Assembly (NCBI RefSeq): GCF_007681555.1
Contig: NZ_VELE01000006.1
Span: 1-64,000 of the forward strand
DNA length: 64,000 nucleotides
DNA from: Kocuria salsicia
GTDB lineage: Bacteria > Actinomycetota > Actinomycetes > Actinomycetales > Micrococcaceae
Direction of reading: 5' to 3'
The notes under the pieces were generated by a model, which saw nothing but the letters and a program-made list of their open reading frames with translations, had not been told where the DNA came from and searched no databases. The translations under genes were made by a program, and so were the position numbers. Of the stretch, positions 50,710 to 59,542 are shown piece by piece (position 1 is the first letter of the stretch; each line of letters begins with the position of its first letter).

Positions 50710-52068
50710 TCAGCGCTGCAGCAGGTCGCCGGTGATCTGGTCCACGTTCTGCTCCTCGTCCCGGCGGATCAGGCGCCGCGCGAAAATCGAGGAGACCAGG
50801 GAGATCAGCGCGAGCACCAGCAGCAGCAGGGTGGGCCCGAGCGAGGTGCCGCCGGTCGCCCCCAGGATCCACGCGGCCAGGGCGGGCATGAACCCGGCGA
50901 CCACGCCTGCAATGTTGGCGCACAGGGCGATGGCCGAGTACCGCACCTTCACCGGGAACAGCTGGGTCAGCACGGTGCCGACCGGGGCGTACGGGATGGA
51001 GGCGAAGCCGATGCCCAGGACCATGGCGGCGGTGATCAGCACCGTGCTGCGCGTGTCCACGAGCCAGAAGATGGGGAACGCCAGGACCGCTGCGATGGCG
51101 TAGCCCACGACCACCACGATGGAGGGCGAGGTCCGGTCCGCGATCTTGCCCGCGATGGTCATGGTGATGATCTCCGCGACCGCGCCCCACGTGATGGCCG
51201 TGAGGATCACCGTGGAGGGCATGCCCAGCTGGCCGGTGGCGTAGCTGATCATGAAGGTGGTGAGCACGAAGAACCCGGCGTTGCCGAAGAGGTACGTGCC
51301 GATGCCCAGCAGCAGCCGGCCGGGCACGGTGCGCACGATCTCGACGGCGGGCAGGCCCTCCTTGACCTCGGGCGCGGCGGCGCGGGCGGCCTGGGCGTCC
51401 TTGTAGTCGTCAGTCTCGTCCACGCGCAGCCGGATCCACACGCCCACCACGACCAGCAGGATGGAGATCAGGTACGGGATGCGCCAGGCGCCCTCCAGGA
51501 ACTTCTCCCCGGACAGTCCCACCACGGCGGCCACGATCATGGAGGAGAGGATGGTGCCGGTGGGAGAGCCCAGCTGCACGACGGCCCCGTAGAACCCGCG
51601 CTTGTCCTCCGGTGCGTTCTCCACGGCCATCAGGGTGGCCCCGCCCCACTCGCCGCCGGCGGCCATGCCCTGCACGAACCGCAGCGCGGCCAGCAGGACC
51701 GGTGCCACGATCCCCGCCGTCTCGTAGGTGGGCAGCACGCCGATCAGGGCGGAGGCCAGGCCCATCACCACGATGGTGACCATGAGGATGGTGCGCCGCC
51801 CGAGCCGGTCCCCGAAGTGCCCGGCGAGCAACGCACCCACGGGGCGGGCGAGGAACCCGATGCCGAACAGCAGGAAGGACTGGATGACCTTCAGCGCCGG
51901 GTCCTCCCCGCCGAAGAACAGCGGCGCGAAGACGATCGAGGCGGTGGTGCCGAACAGGAAGAAGTCGTACCACTCCAGGGACGTCCCCACGTAGGCGCCG
52001 ATCAGGGCGCGGCGGGCCTTGCGGGGGTTGTGCTCGCGGACCGGGGCGGTCTCGGGCGTGGGGGACAT
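50710..52068 (-). CDS. MHS-family MFS transporter
   Basis: 452 residues from ATG 52068. Twelve helices with MHS signatures 'GTSLEWYDFFLFGTTASIVF' in helix 1, 'GHFGDRLGRRTILM' in loop 2-3, 'FVQGMAAGGEWGGATLMAVENAPEDKRGFYG' and 'LFPVKVRYSAIALC'. This resembles ProP/PcaT/ShiA-type symporters of carboxylates, betaines or aromatic acids. With the acyltransferase upstream and amidohydrolase downstream on the same strand, a carnitine/betaine-like or amide substrate is possible. Confidence 0.87.
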   Translation of the reverse strand: MSPTPETAPVREHNPRKARRALIGAYVGTSLEWYDFFLFGTTASIVFAPLFFGGEDPALKVIQSFLLFGIGFLARPVGALLAGHFGDRLGRRTILMVTIVVMGLASALIGVLPTYETAGIVAPVLLAALRFVQGMAAGGEWGGATLMAVENAPEDKRGFYGAVVQLGSPTGTILSSMIVAAVVGLSGEKFLEGAWRIPYLISILLVVVGVWIRLRVDETDDYKDAQAARAAAPEVKEGLPAVEIVRTVPGRLLLGIGTYLFGNAGFFVLTTFMISYATGQLGMPSTVILTAITWGAVAEIITMTIAGKIADRTSPSIVVVVGYAIAAVLAFPIFWLVDTRSTVLITAAMVLGIGFASIPYAPVGTVLTQLFPVKVRYSAIALCANIAGVVAGFMPALAAWILGATGGTSLGPTLLLLVLALISLVSSIFARRLIRRDEEQNVDQITGDLLQR

Positions 52069-52197
52069 GTGGACCTCTGGGTCGGGGACGGCTGGGCGGG
52101 CCCGCGTGCTCACGATCATTCACGAGGTCGTGGCCCTGGTCATGTCACTATGTGACCTGCTCCGCACGCCGTCAACTGGTGCGGGACGGCCCCCGCC

Positions 52198-53955
52198 TCA
52201 GCCCCGCAGCGTGCGCACGAACTCCCACAGGGTCTCGGCGGCCGCCGGGAGGTTGTGCGCGAAGCCCTCGAGGTCCTCGCTCGTGTCCCGGCGGTAGTTC
52301 ACGCAGAGCTCGTAGCCGTCCGTGTGGGTGGTGTAGGTGACCCCGAAGCCCTCGGGCGTGGTGGGGGCGAATGCGTAGCGCACGATCCGGTCCGAGCTGC
52401 CGATGGACGTGGTGGAGAGGAAGTCCCGGCGCAGCGCGGCGAGCGCGGGGAGCTCGAAGAACGGAGACTCCTCACCCAGCGTGGCGGCCACGGTGGCGAG
52501 TCCCAGCAGGTGGCGGTCCACACCGTGGGCGCGCTTGCACGCCTTGACCCAGGCGCGGTGGGCGTCCAGAGCGGCGGTGAACTGCTCTGCGGTGGCCGTG
52601 CCCTCGTGCAGTGCGCGGACGAACGACACGGCCTGCGGGGTGACGGGGCGCAGGCACTCGGTGCGCCCGGCCTGGTACTCGCGCACATCCACGGCCTCGT
52701 AGACGCCGCGGGGCCTGCCGTACGTGGCAACCTGGGCGAGCAGCATGATCAGCTGCTGCGCAGCGTCGTCGCTGATGCGGAAGGGGCGCTCGGCGCGGTG
52801 CAGCCGGGGCACGAACACACGGTGCACGCCCAGCAGGGCGGCCTCGCTGCGGTAGGCGGCGGTCGCGGCCACGAGCTCCTCGCGCAGCGGTGCGTCCAGT
52901 TCCCAGGTGAGCGCGCGGGGTGCGGGGGTCTCGGCGGGCGGCTCCTCGTCCGGGATCGTGACCTCCTGCAGTGCGCCGACCACCGCGAGGATCGTGGCGC
53001 CGTCCACGGTGCTGTGCTCCACGTGCATCGCGAGCCAGTCGTCCTCCAGGCACACCTCGTACGTGATGGGCTTGTACGCCCACGCGTGGCCCACCTCGAA
53101 CGCGGAGCGCTCCAGGTGCTCCACCACCTCAGCGCGAGCCTCCACCACGTTGACCACGAACAGCATGCGCGTCAGCCGCTCGTAGACCTCCCGGTTGTGC
53201 TCCACGCCGGTGAGCCGCTCCAGCAGGGGCGCGGCCACCTCGCCACCCAGGTAGGACAGCGCCCCGAAGGGCAGCTCGGTCTCGCGCGGCTCGTCCCGCT
53301 CGACCACGGCGCGCAGGGCCTCGGCCACCGAGCGCAGGGGCAGCGGCTTCAGCTGCGGGGTACCGATGGGCATCGCGTACAGCCTGCCGCGGTGGATCAC
53401 GCCGATCTCCGGGACCGCGGCGGGGGCCGGCTCCGCCGTGGTTTCCCGGTGCGGTGACGACGACGCCGCCCAGCCCGGTCTGCGGATCTCGTCCCGTTCC
53501 GGAAGGGGGTGCCTGATGCCTCCCTCCAGGCACTCCCACTGGGTCATGTCCACGGGGTTGCCGCGCGGATCGACCTCCTGCGGGGTCTCCCGGCGGACCT
53601 GCCGCAAGTGCACGGACGCCGCCCGGTACACGAGCTCGGCGGCACGACCCACGCCCGGCGCCCCGAAGTCCCCGGTGATCTGGAAGCCCACGCTCGTGGT
53701 CAGGGGCAGGGGCGTGCGGACTGTGAGGTAGCCGTCCAACCACTGGCAGGAGAGCCAGCTGCGCCCCTCGGCGTCCTCGGAGCGGGCGAAGCCCTCGAGG
53801 GCGGCCTGCAGCCGCGGGCCCTCCTCAGACCCGAACCGCCGGACCTCGGTACGGGTCGCCGCGAGCGTCTCCGCGTCCACGAGGGGCTCGGCAGCGGTGA
53901 GGAAACGCTGAAGCGTCTCGCCCAGAGGCGGCACGGGGAGCGGCTTCACGCTCAT
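52198..53955 (-). CDS. Choline/carnitine O-acyltransferase family protein
   Basis: 585 residues, similar in length to animal carnitine acyltransferases. The catalytic HxxxD is in 'MHVEHSTVDGATI' (about residue 310). The C-terminal 'TTSIGSSDRIVRYAFAPTTPEGFGVTYTTHTDGYELCVNYR' matches the family's CoA/carnitine-binding 'STS' and '.GYG..Y' segments. The N-terminal 'PVPPLGETLQRFLTAAEPLVD' matches the conserved '.LPVPPL..TL..YL' opening. It transfers acyl groups between CoA and carnitine, choline or another alcohol. The family is uncommon in bacteria. Confidence 0.88.
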   Translation of the reverse strand: MSVKPLPVPPLGETLQRFLTAAEPLVDAETLAATRTEVRRFGSEEGPRLQAALEGFARSEDAEGRSWLSCQWLDGYLTVRTPLPLTTSVGFQITGDFGAPGVGRAAELVYRAASVHLRQVRRETPQEVDPRGNPVDMTQWECLEGGIRHPLPERDEIRRPGWAASSSPHRETTAEPAPAAVPEIGVIHRGRLYAMPIGTPQLKPLPLRSVAEALRAVVERDEPRETELPFGALSYLGGEVAAPLLERLTGVEHNREVYERLTRMLFVVNVVEARAEVVEHLERSAFEVGHAWAYKPITYEVCLEDDWLAMHVEHSTVDGATILAVVGALQEVTIPDEEPPAETPAPRALTWELDAPLREELVAATAAYRSEAALLGVHRVFVPRLHRAERPFRISDDAAQQLIMLLAQVATYGRPRGVYEAVDVREYQAGRTECLRPVTPQAVSFVRALHEGTATAEQFTAALDAHRAWVKACKRAHGVDRHLLGLATVAATLGEESPFFELPALAALRRDFLSTTSIGSSDRIVRYAFAPTTPEGFGVTYTTHTDGYELCVNYRRDTSEDLEGFAHNLPAAAETLWEFVRTLRG

Positions 53956-53998
53956 GGCGGGGTCCTTTCGGTGGGTGGGGCAGGCCCTGGGGTGGAAC

Positions 53999-55204
53999 TC
54001 AGTTCTCGCGCTGGTACCTCTCGATGGCGCTCGCCAGCCGCTCCACGCCCTCGCGGATCACGTCCGGGGCGTGGGTCACGAAGGACAGCCGCATGGTGGA
54101 GGTGTCCGGATCGTGCGCGTAGAACGAAGCACCGGGCACGAAGGCCACGCCCTCCTCCACGGCCATCTCCAGCAGCCGGGTGGTGTCGATGCCGTGGCCC
54201 AGACGCGCCCACAGGAACATGCCGCCGTCCGGGCGGGTGACCTGGGCACCGTCGGGCAGCACCCGCTCCAGCTCCGCGTACATGGCCCGCGCGCGCTCGG
54301 CATAGACGGGACGGACACGCTGGAGGTGCGCCTCGACGTCGGCGGTCTCCAGGTAGCGTGCCACGGCCAGCTGGTCCGGCACCGGGGACTGCAGCCCGAT
54401 GGCCTGCTTGGCCACGGTGAGCGTGAACTGGATGGCGCCCTCGGAGCGCATCCACCCCACCCGCACGCCCGGGGCGATGATCTTGGACACCGAGTTCAGC
54501 AGGATGGTCTGCGCGGACATCCCCGGCAGGGACGCGATGGGCGGCATGGGGTCGCCCGCGTAGGCCAGTTCGCCGTACGGGTCGTCCTCCACGAGCGCCG
54601 TTCCCGTGCGCAGCAGCACGTCCGCGACGGCGCGGCGCCGCTCCATGGACATGCAGATGCCGGCGGGGTTCTGGAAGGACGGGATCAGGTACACGAACTT
54701 GGGGTGGTGCTCCCCGATCAGCCGCTCGAGCTCGTCCGGCAGCACACCGTGCTCGTCCGTGGGGACACCCACCATGTGCGCGCCGTTGAGGTCGAAGGCC
54801 TGCACCGCGGCGAGGTACGTGGGGCGCTCCACCAGGATGGTGTCCCCTGGGTTCACGAGAGCCTGCGCCACCACGAAGAGCCCCTCCTGGGAGCCCGTGG
54901 TCACCTGGATCTGCTCCGCGGTGGTGGGCAGGTCACGGCTGATCCGGAGCGCCGCCTGCTCGCGCAGCTCCGGCTCCCCCTCGCTGGAGGCGTACTGCAG
55001 GGCACGCTGCGGCTGGTGCTCGAAGACCCACGCGTAGGCCGCCCGGACGTCCTCCACCTCGAAGTAGTCCGGATCCGGGACACCGCCCGCGAAGGAGATC
55101 ACCCCTTCCTTGGAGACGATCTCCAGCAGGTCCCGCACGGGCGAGGTGTCCACCCCTGCCAGACGGTCGGCAACGCGGAACGAGAAGGTCTCCGAAGTAC
55201 TCAT
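53999..55204 (-). CDS. PLP-dependent aminotransferase, LysN / MocR-core (fold type I)
   Basis: 401 residues from ATG 55204. The PLP lysine lies in 'LNSVSKIIAPGVRVGWM'; other motifs are 'GVISFAGGVPDPDYF', 'LQYASSEGEPELREQAA', 'TTGSQEGLFVVAQAL' and 'YLIPSFQNPAGICMS'. This matches 2-aminoadipate/aromatic aminotransferase (LysN, ARO8-like) enzymes. It has no GntR domain, so it is an enzyme rather than a MocR regulator. The acyltransferase gene follows after 43 bp; the role in that pairing is unclear. Confidence 0.88.
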   Translation of the reverse strand: MSTSETFSFRVADRLAGVDTSPVRDLLEIVSKEGVISFAGGVPDPDYFEVEDVRAAYAWVFEHQPQRALQYASSEGEPELREQAALRISRDLPTTAEQIQVTTGSQEGLFVVAQALVNPGDTILVERPTYLAAVQAFDLNGAHMVGVPTDEHGVLPDELERLIGEHHPKFVYLIPSFQNPAGICMSMERRRAVADVLLRTGTALVEDDPYGELAYAGDPMPPIASLPGMSAQTILLNSVSKIIAPGVRVGWMRSEGAIQFTLTVAKQAIGLQSPVPDQLAVARYLETADVEAHLQRVRPVYAERARAMYAELERVLPDGAQVTRPDGGMFLWARLGHGIDTTRLLEMAVEEGVAFVPGASFYAHDPDTSTMRLSFVTHAPDVIREGVERLASAIERYQREN

Positions 55205-55259
55205 GCCGCCAGTATCCCACCGGCTCAGGACCCGCTCCCGCAGCGGCCGCGCCGTGTGC

Positions 55260-55376
55260 TCAGGAGGCCTGCAGGGGGTCCACGCACCACGCCCGCACCA
55301 GGGAGAGCACGTGCCGGTCGAAGGAGCGCTGCGCGCCCTCCCCGGCAACCACGGGACGGCGCAGCTCGATGGTCAC
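55260..55376 (-). CDS. Candidate 38-residue protein coupled to the DedA gene
   Basis: Its GTG overlaps the DedA stop codon (GTGA), and the frame runs 38 codons ('VTIELRRPVVAGEGAQRSFDRHVL...') to TGA. The mix of charged and hydrophobic residues is protein-like, and the overlap matches the coupling used throughout this genome. No family was recognised. It could instead be a chance frame. Confidence 0.35.
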   Translation of the reverse strand: MTIELRRPVVAGEGAQRSFDRHVLSLVRAWCVDPLQAS

Positions 55377-56056
55377 CCAGCAGCGCCAGGCCCCGGCGCC
55401 CCCCGGCTGCCGCGGCGCAGCCGCCGTACCACCCACCACACGGCGACGAGGACCACGCTGACCAGCACCACTCGGGAGAAGATCCCCGCGTACTGCTCGG
55501 CGATGTGCCAGTTCTCACCCAGCACGTAGCCGACCAGCACAAAGAAGGTGTTCCAGATCAGCGAGCCGGCCGCACTGAGCAGCACGAAGCTTGCAAAGGG
55601 CATCCGCTCGATGCCGGCGGGGATGGAGATCAGGGAACGGAAGATGGGGACCATCCGGCCCAGGAAGACGGTGGCCCTGCCGTGGCGCGCGAACCACTCC
55701 TCGGTGCGGTCCAGATCCGCGAGGTCCACCAGGGGCATCTTCGCCACCACGAGGCGCAGGCGACGGCGCCCCACGGCCGCGCCGATCCAGTACAGGGCGG
55801 TCGCCCCCACCACCGAACCGAGCGTGGTCCAGAAGATGGCCTCCACCAGGGTGAAGCTGCCGCGGCTCGCGGTGAACCCGGCCAGCGGCAGGATCACCTC
55901 GGACGGCAACGGAGGGAAGAGGTTCTCGAGCGCCACCAGAAGACCCGCCCCGGGGGCTCCGATGGACTCCATGACGTCCACCACCCACCCAGAGATCCCG
56001 GTCATCGGTGAAGCGCTCTCGGACGGTGTGGCAGCCAGGGTGACAGGCAGGGACAT
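55373..56056 (-). CDS. DedA-family (VTT domain) membrane protein
   Basis: 227 residues, four to five helices. DedA motifs: 'LENLFPPLPSEVILPLAGF' with the conserved Glu and Pro residues, 'FWTTLGSVVGATALYWIGAAVGR', 'FFLGRMVPIFRSLISIPAGIERMPFASF' (G-R-x-x-P-x-x-R) and 'LIWNTFFVLVGYVLGENW'. DedA/VTT proteins flip or scramble phospholipids such as phosphatidylethanolamine or undecaprenyl phosphate and sustain the proton motive force. The Lys/Arg-rich C-terminus is cytosolic. Confidence 0.93.
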   Translation of the reverse strand: MSLPVTLAATPSESASPMTGISGWVVDVMESIGAPGAGLLVALENLFPPLPSEVILPLAGFTASRGSFTLVEAIFWTTLGSVVGATALYWIGAAVGRRRLRLVVAKMPLVDLADLDRTEEWFARHGRATVFLGRMVPIFRSLISIPAGIERMPFASFVLLSAAGSLIWNTFFVLVGYVLGENWHIAEQYAGIFSRVVLVSVVLVAVWWVVRRLRRGSRGAPGPGAAG

Positions 56057-56224
56057 GAAGAAGTTCTCCGCGCGTGGTCGTCAGGGGAGTCAACCACGCT
56101 ATCCGAGGCGGCTGGGGTTGTACTCCGAGCTCTCCGGGCAGAACCTGGGCAGATCCCGTGGAACCGGGCGCCCTGCGGAACGCGGGAGCAGCACCGGCCT
56201 CCCGCAATGCGTTTGAATGGGCGC

Positions 56225-56671
56225 ATGCGTCTGTGGTCCGTACACCCGTCTCTGCTCGACCGTCGCGCCCTCGTAGCCTGCTGGCGGGAGGGTCTGCTCG
56301 CGCAGAAGGTGCTGCTGGGGCGGACGAAGGGCTACACGAACCACCCGCAGCTGGAGCGGTTCCGTGCCACGAGCGATCCTGTCGCCTCCGTGGTCACCTA
56401 CCTGCACGGCATCGCGGACGAGGCGGACCGCCGCGGCTACTCCTTCGACCGCACCCGTCTGGTGGGTCCGCCGGAGCCGGGCGTCTCGCTCACCGTCACG
56501 GACGGCCAGCTCGCGTACGAGTCCACCTTCCTGCTGCAGAAGGTCCTCGGGCGGGACCCGGGGTGGGCGGCCACCACCCTTGCCGAGCTCTCACCGGAGG
56601 AGGTCCGGCCACACCCCGTGTTCGTGCGCGTCGAGGGTCCCGTGGCCTCGTGGGAGCGCGTCAAGGACTGA
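56225..56671 (+). CDS. Pyrimidine dimer DNA glycosylase (endonuclease V-like)
   Basis: 148 residues from ATG 56225. 'MRLWSVHPSLLDRRALVACWREGLLAQKVLLG' is the opening seen in the bacterial pyrimidine-dimer glycosylase/endonuclease V group. 'GYTNHPQLERFR' and the Tyr-rich centre follow. Such enzymes cut the glycosyl bond of UV-induced thymine dimers and nick the strand. The methylguanine methyltransferase gene just downstream makes this a small DNA-repair block. Assignment rests on motif resemblance. Confidence 0.75.
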   Translation: MRLWSVHPSLLDRRALVACWREGLLAQKVLLGRTKGYTNHPQLERFRATSDPVASVVTYLHGIADEADRRGYSFDRTRLVGPPEPGVSLTVTDGQLAYESTFLLQKVLGRDPGWAATTLAELSPEEVRPHPVFVRVEGPVASWERVKD

Positions 56672-56813
56672 GCTTACGATCACCTCGTGCCCTCCCGCGG
56701 ACGCGGCCGTGCCGATGCTCCCCTACCTGGGACGAGTCACGGTCGCCGCCGCGCTGAACCCGAGGATCGCGCTGTTGAACTGAGCCAGCCTGCCCAACGA
56801 AAGGCCACCACTC

Positions 56814-57317
56814 ATGAGCCACCTCTTCCAGACCGTCGACACCCCGGACGGCCCCTTCACCGCCGTCGCCGGACCGAGCGGCGCCGTGATCGCCTCCGGG
56901 TGGACGGACTCGGTGACCACGCTGCTCTCGCGGGTGCGGCCGGAGAACCGGCCCGGCGCCGTCGTGCCCGGAACCGTGACGGCGGTGGACGCGGTCCTCG
57001 CGTACTACGACGGTGGTCCCCGCAGCGTGACAGACGTTCCCGTGGAGCTGCACGGCACCGACGGCCAGCTCGCCGGGTGGGAGGCGCTGCGCCGGATCGC
57101 CCCCGGGCGGCCGTTGACGTACACGGAGTTCGCGGCGCAGCTGGGGAACCCGCGGGCGGTGCGGGCGGCGGCGTCCGTGTGCGCGCGCAATCCCGTGGCG
57201 CTGTTCGTGCCGTGCCACCGGGTGCTGCGCGCGGACGGATCACTGGGCGGGTTCGCGTGGGGTGAGGACGTCAAGCAGCGTCTGCTGGACCGCGAGGAGC
57301 GGACCACCACGGTGTGA
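56814..57317 (+). CDS. ogt: Methylated-DNA--protein-cysteine methyltransferase
   Basis: 167 residues. The suicide active site is 'NPVALFVPCHRVLRADGSLGGFAWG', with the reactive Cys in PCHR. The DNA-binding helix-turn-helix region 'RPLTYTEFAAQLGNPRAVRAAASVCARNP' precedes it. It repairs O6-methylguanine by irreversible transfer of the methyl group to its own Cys. The N-terminal domain is short and acidic. Its neighbour is another repair gene on the same strand. Confidence 0.93.
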   Translation: MSHLFQTVDTPDGPFTAVAGPSGAVIASGWTDSVTTLLSRVRPENRPGAVVPGTVTAVDAVLAYYDGGPRSVTDVPVELHGTDGQLAGWEALRRIAPGRPLTYTEFAAQLGNPRAVRAAASVCARNPVALFVPCHRVLRADGSLGGFAWGEDVKQRLLDREERTTTV

Positions 57318-57391
57318 ACGGGCTCCCGGGCAGTCGTCCCGGGACGGGATGACAGACTGGACGGGTGGAACGAGAGCGCACGGAGAACGGT

Positions 57392-58180
57392 ATGAGCTGC
57401 AGCGTTGTCATCCCAGTGCGCAACGACGTCCGCTACCTCGAGCGCTGCCTGCGGGCCCTCGGGCAGCAGACGTGCCCTCCGAACGAGATCGTGGTGGTGG
57501 ACAACGGCTCCACGGACGGCCTGGCGCACCTCCTGGACCGCCACCCAGAGGTGCGCAGCGTGGCGGAGCCCGTGCGCGGCGTCGCCATCGCGGCAGCCGC
57601 GGGGTACGACGCCGCCCGAGGGGACATCATCCTGCGCTGCGACGCGGACAGTGTGCCGGCCCCCGGGTGGATCGAACGGCACGTGAGCATTCTGGACGCG
57701 GCGCAAACGGCACCCCGCGGCTCTTCGGCGCACAGGGGCACCGGACGGCAGCGGGAGACCGTAGCCGTCTCCGGGATCGCCCGTTTCGGCCCCCGCCACC
57801 CCGAGCTCGGACGTCTCACCGGCGCGGCCTACATCACGGCATACCGGCTCGTGGCTGGCACTGCCCTCGGCCACTGGGCCCTGTGGGGCTCCAACGTGGC
57901 GTTTCGGCGGGAGTGGTGGGAACAGGCGTCACCCCACGTCCACCGGACTCCGCGCGTGCACGACGACTTCGACCTCAGCTTCCGGGTCCAGCCCCACCAG
58001 CGTGTGGTCATGGACCCGCACAACGTTGCGGTGGTTTCCTGGCGCGCGGTGGTCTCCCCCGCGCGCATCCGCCGCCAGCTGGGCATGGCCGCCGCCACCG
58101 TTCTCACGAACTGGGCGGACGAACGGCCGTGGGTGCGGTGGGAAGGCCGCCTTGCCTGGCGGAGCGGCGGGCATCGGTGA
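57392..58180 (+). CDS. Family 2 glycosyltransferase
   Basis: 262 residues from ATG 57392, preceded by GGAG; GTG 57365 is an alternative. The GT-A fold is clear: 'SVVIPVRNDVRYLERCLRALGQQTCPPNEIVVVDNGSTD' at the start and the metal-binding DxD 'LRCDADSVPAPGW'. 'ALWGSNVAFRREWW' and 'VHDDFDLSFRV' (the ED-like catalytic region) follow. It adds sugar to a lipid or polysaccharide acceptor; donor and acceptor are unknown. Its stop overlaps the next gene (GTGA). Confidence 0.87.
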   Translation: MSCSVVIPVRNDVRYLERCLRALGQQTCPPNEIVVVDNGSTDGLAHLLDRHPEVRSVAEPVRGVAIAAAAGYDAARGDIILRCDADSVPAPGWIERHVSILDAAQTAPRGSSAHRGTGRQRETVAVSGIARFGPRHPELGRLTGAAYITAYRLVAGTALGHWALWGSNVAFRREWWEQASPHVHRTPRVHDDFDLSFRVQPHQRVVMDPHNVAVVSWRAVVSPARIRRQLGMAAATVLTNWADERPWVRWEGRLAWRSGGHR

Positions 58181-58776
58181 CCCGCGGGGCGGCTGGGGCC
58201 GGTGAGGCACGGAGGACACGTGGAGGAGTGGGCTGGGCCTCCGTGGGACGGCCGCTCGGGTCGGTCCTGGGGGCCACCACGTGCTTCACCGCGATCCTCG
58301 CGGCGGCGTACTACGCGCTGGACACGTGGTGGGTGGACACGGCCGTGCTGATGCTCGCGGGGCTTGGACAGGTGCTCGCGTTCCTGTGGTTCCGGGCGGC
58401 GGCGCCGCGGGCCATCTGCTCGCTGGTCCTGCTGGCCGCCGCGCTCAGTGCCGCCGCGCAGCTCTACAGTGCGATCTGGTGGTGGGACATCCTCATGCAC
58501 TTCGTGACGCTGCACGCCCTGGTGTGGATGGCGTGGAACCGTGCCCTCACGGGGAGCCCTGAGCTGCGGGCACGTGCGCGGTCCCGGCCAGGGGAGGCAT
58601 TTGCGCTGTGCGCGGTGGTGGGGTTCCTCATCGCGGTCGTGTGGGAGGTCATGGAGCTGCTGGGGTTCCTGTTCGTGACACCGGAGATCCACATTCCGCT
58701 GCTGGACACCCTCGGGGACGTGGCCGTGGGCGTGCTCGGTGCGGCGCTGGTGGGCTTCAACCGCGAACCGCGCTGA
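58177..58776 (+). CDS. Six-helix membrane protein, DUF2238/YjdF-like
   Basis: 199 residues from GTG 58177 (overlapping the glycosyltransferase stop) or shorter from GTG 58228. Six hydrophobic helices. 'WWWDILMHFVTLHALVW', 'AVVWEVMELLGF' and 'LLDTLGDVAVGVLGAALVG' follow the pattern of the YjdF/DUF2238 family, with conserved D..H, WE..E and DT..D polar positions within the membrane. Function is unknown. Coupling to the glycosyltransferase suggests a shared cell-envelope role. Confidence 0.65.
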   Translation: MTRGAAGAGEARRTRGGVGWASVGRPLGSVLGATTCFTAILAAAYYALDTWWVDTAVLMLAGLGQVLAFLWFRAAAPRAICSLVLLAAALSAAAQLYSAIWWWDILMHFVTLHALVWMAWNRALTGSPELRARARSRPGEAFALCAVVGFLIAVVWEVMELLGFLFVTPEIHIPLLDTLGDVAVGVLGAALVGFNREPR

Positions 58777-58878
58777 GTTCCCACCGGCTTCCTGCCGAGC
58801 CTCCCCGAGACCGGGGTGCCCGGGGGCAGTGCGGTGGCGGGGCGACGTCGTCGGGCCCGGCATGCAATTCTTGATCCC

Positions 58879-59493
58879 ATGTCGCACGAGAACCCTTCCC
58901 AGAAAGCCCCCACCACCGCCGAGGAGTGGGACGAGCGCTACGGCACCGCGAACCTGTGGAGTGGTGAGCCCAACCAGACCCTCACCACGGTGGTTGCGGA
59001 CCTCGTGCCGGGAACGGTGCCGGACGTCGGGTGCGGCGAGGGCGCCGACGCCGTGTGGCTGGCCCGGCACGGCTGGAGCGTGACCGCGCTGGACCTCTCC
59101 CGCGTGGCGGTCGAGCGAGGGCGGGCACGGGCGGACGCCGCCGGGCTGGCGATCACGTGGCTCGTGCAGGGGTTCGGGGAGGCGGAGACCGGGAAGTTCG
59201 ACCTGGTCTCCGTGCAGTACCCGGCCATCCCGCGCGGCGGTGACGAGCATGTGGAGGAGGCGCTCGAACGGGCCGTGGCGCCGGGAGGAAGGCTGCTGTT
59301 CGTGCACCACGACATGGACGAGGCGCCCCACGGGTACGACACGCAGGACTACGTGATGCCGCAGCACGTGCTCGCGCACGTGGCCGGGCGCGGGTGGGAG
59401 ATCGAACGGGACGAGGTCCGCGAGCGCCATGTGCCGGGCGGGGCCGGTGCGGGGCACAGCCGGGACCGGGTGGTGCTGGCTCGAAAAGTCTGA
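58879..59493 (+). CDS. SAM-dependent methyltransferase (class I, TehB/thiopurine-like)
   Basis: 204 residues from ATG 58879. Opening 'TTAEEWDERYGTANLWSGEPNQTL' and SAM-binding motif I 'VPDVGCGEGADAVWLARHGWSVTALDLS' match the tellurite/thiopurine-type methyltransferase group. 'GGRLLFVHHDMDE' is motif III. The second Gly-bearing loop has V-x-C-G-E-G with Val-Gly-Cys ('DVGCGEG') intact. The substrate is unknown. Its 3' end contains the first copy of a 29-bp direct repeat. Confidence 0.85.
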   Translation: MSHENPSQKAPTTAEEWDERYGTANLWSGEPNQTLTTVVADLVPGTVPDVGCGEGADAVWLARHGWSVTALDLSRVAVERGRARADAAGLAITWLVQGFGEAETGKFDLVSVQYPAIPRGGDEHVEEALERAVAPGGRLLFVHHDMDEAPHGYDTQDYVMPQHVLAHVAGRGWEIERDEVRERHVPGGAGAGHSRDRVVLARKV

Positions 59494-59542
59494 CGCACCG
59501 GGCAGGCCGCGCGGGTCCGCGAGCGCCATGTGCCGGGCGGGG
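59415..59542. repeat. 29-bp direct repeat, two copies about 100 bp apart
   Basis: Copies at 59415-59443 (within the methyltransferase gene) and 59514-59542 (beyond its stop) are identical over GGTCCGCGAGCGCCATG and twelve further bases. The second copy lies in non-coding DNA and looks like a partial duplication of the gene's 3' end. Confidence 0.85.

Noticed and set aside
56694-56783. Short frame before ogt ending '...ALNPRIALLN', considered as a leader peptide
   Set aside because: It has no Shine-Dalgarno, no regulatory codon run, and no attenuator hairpin follows.
59415-59542. Direct repeats considered as a CRISPR array or attachment site
   Set aside because: Only two copies, one inside a coding gene, with no further spacers, cas genes, integrase or tRNA nearby.
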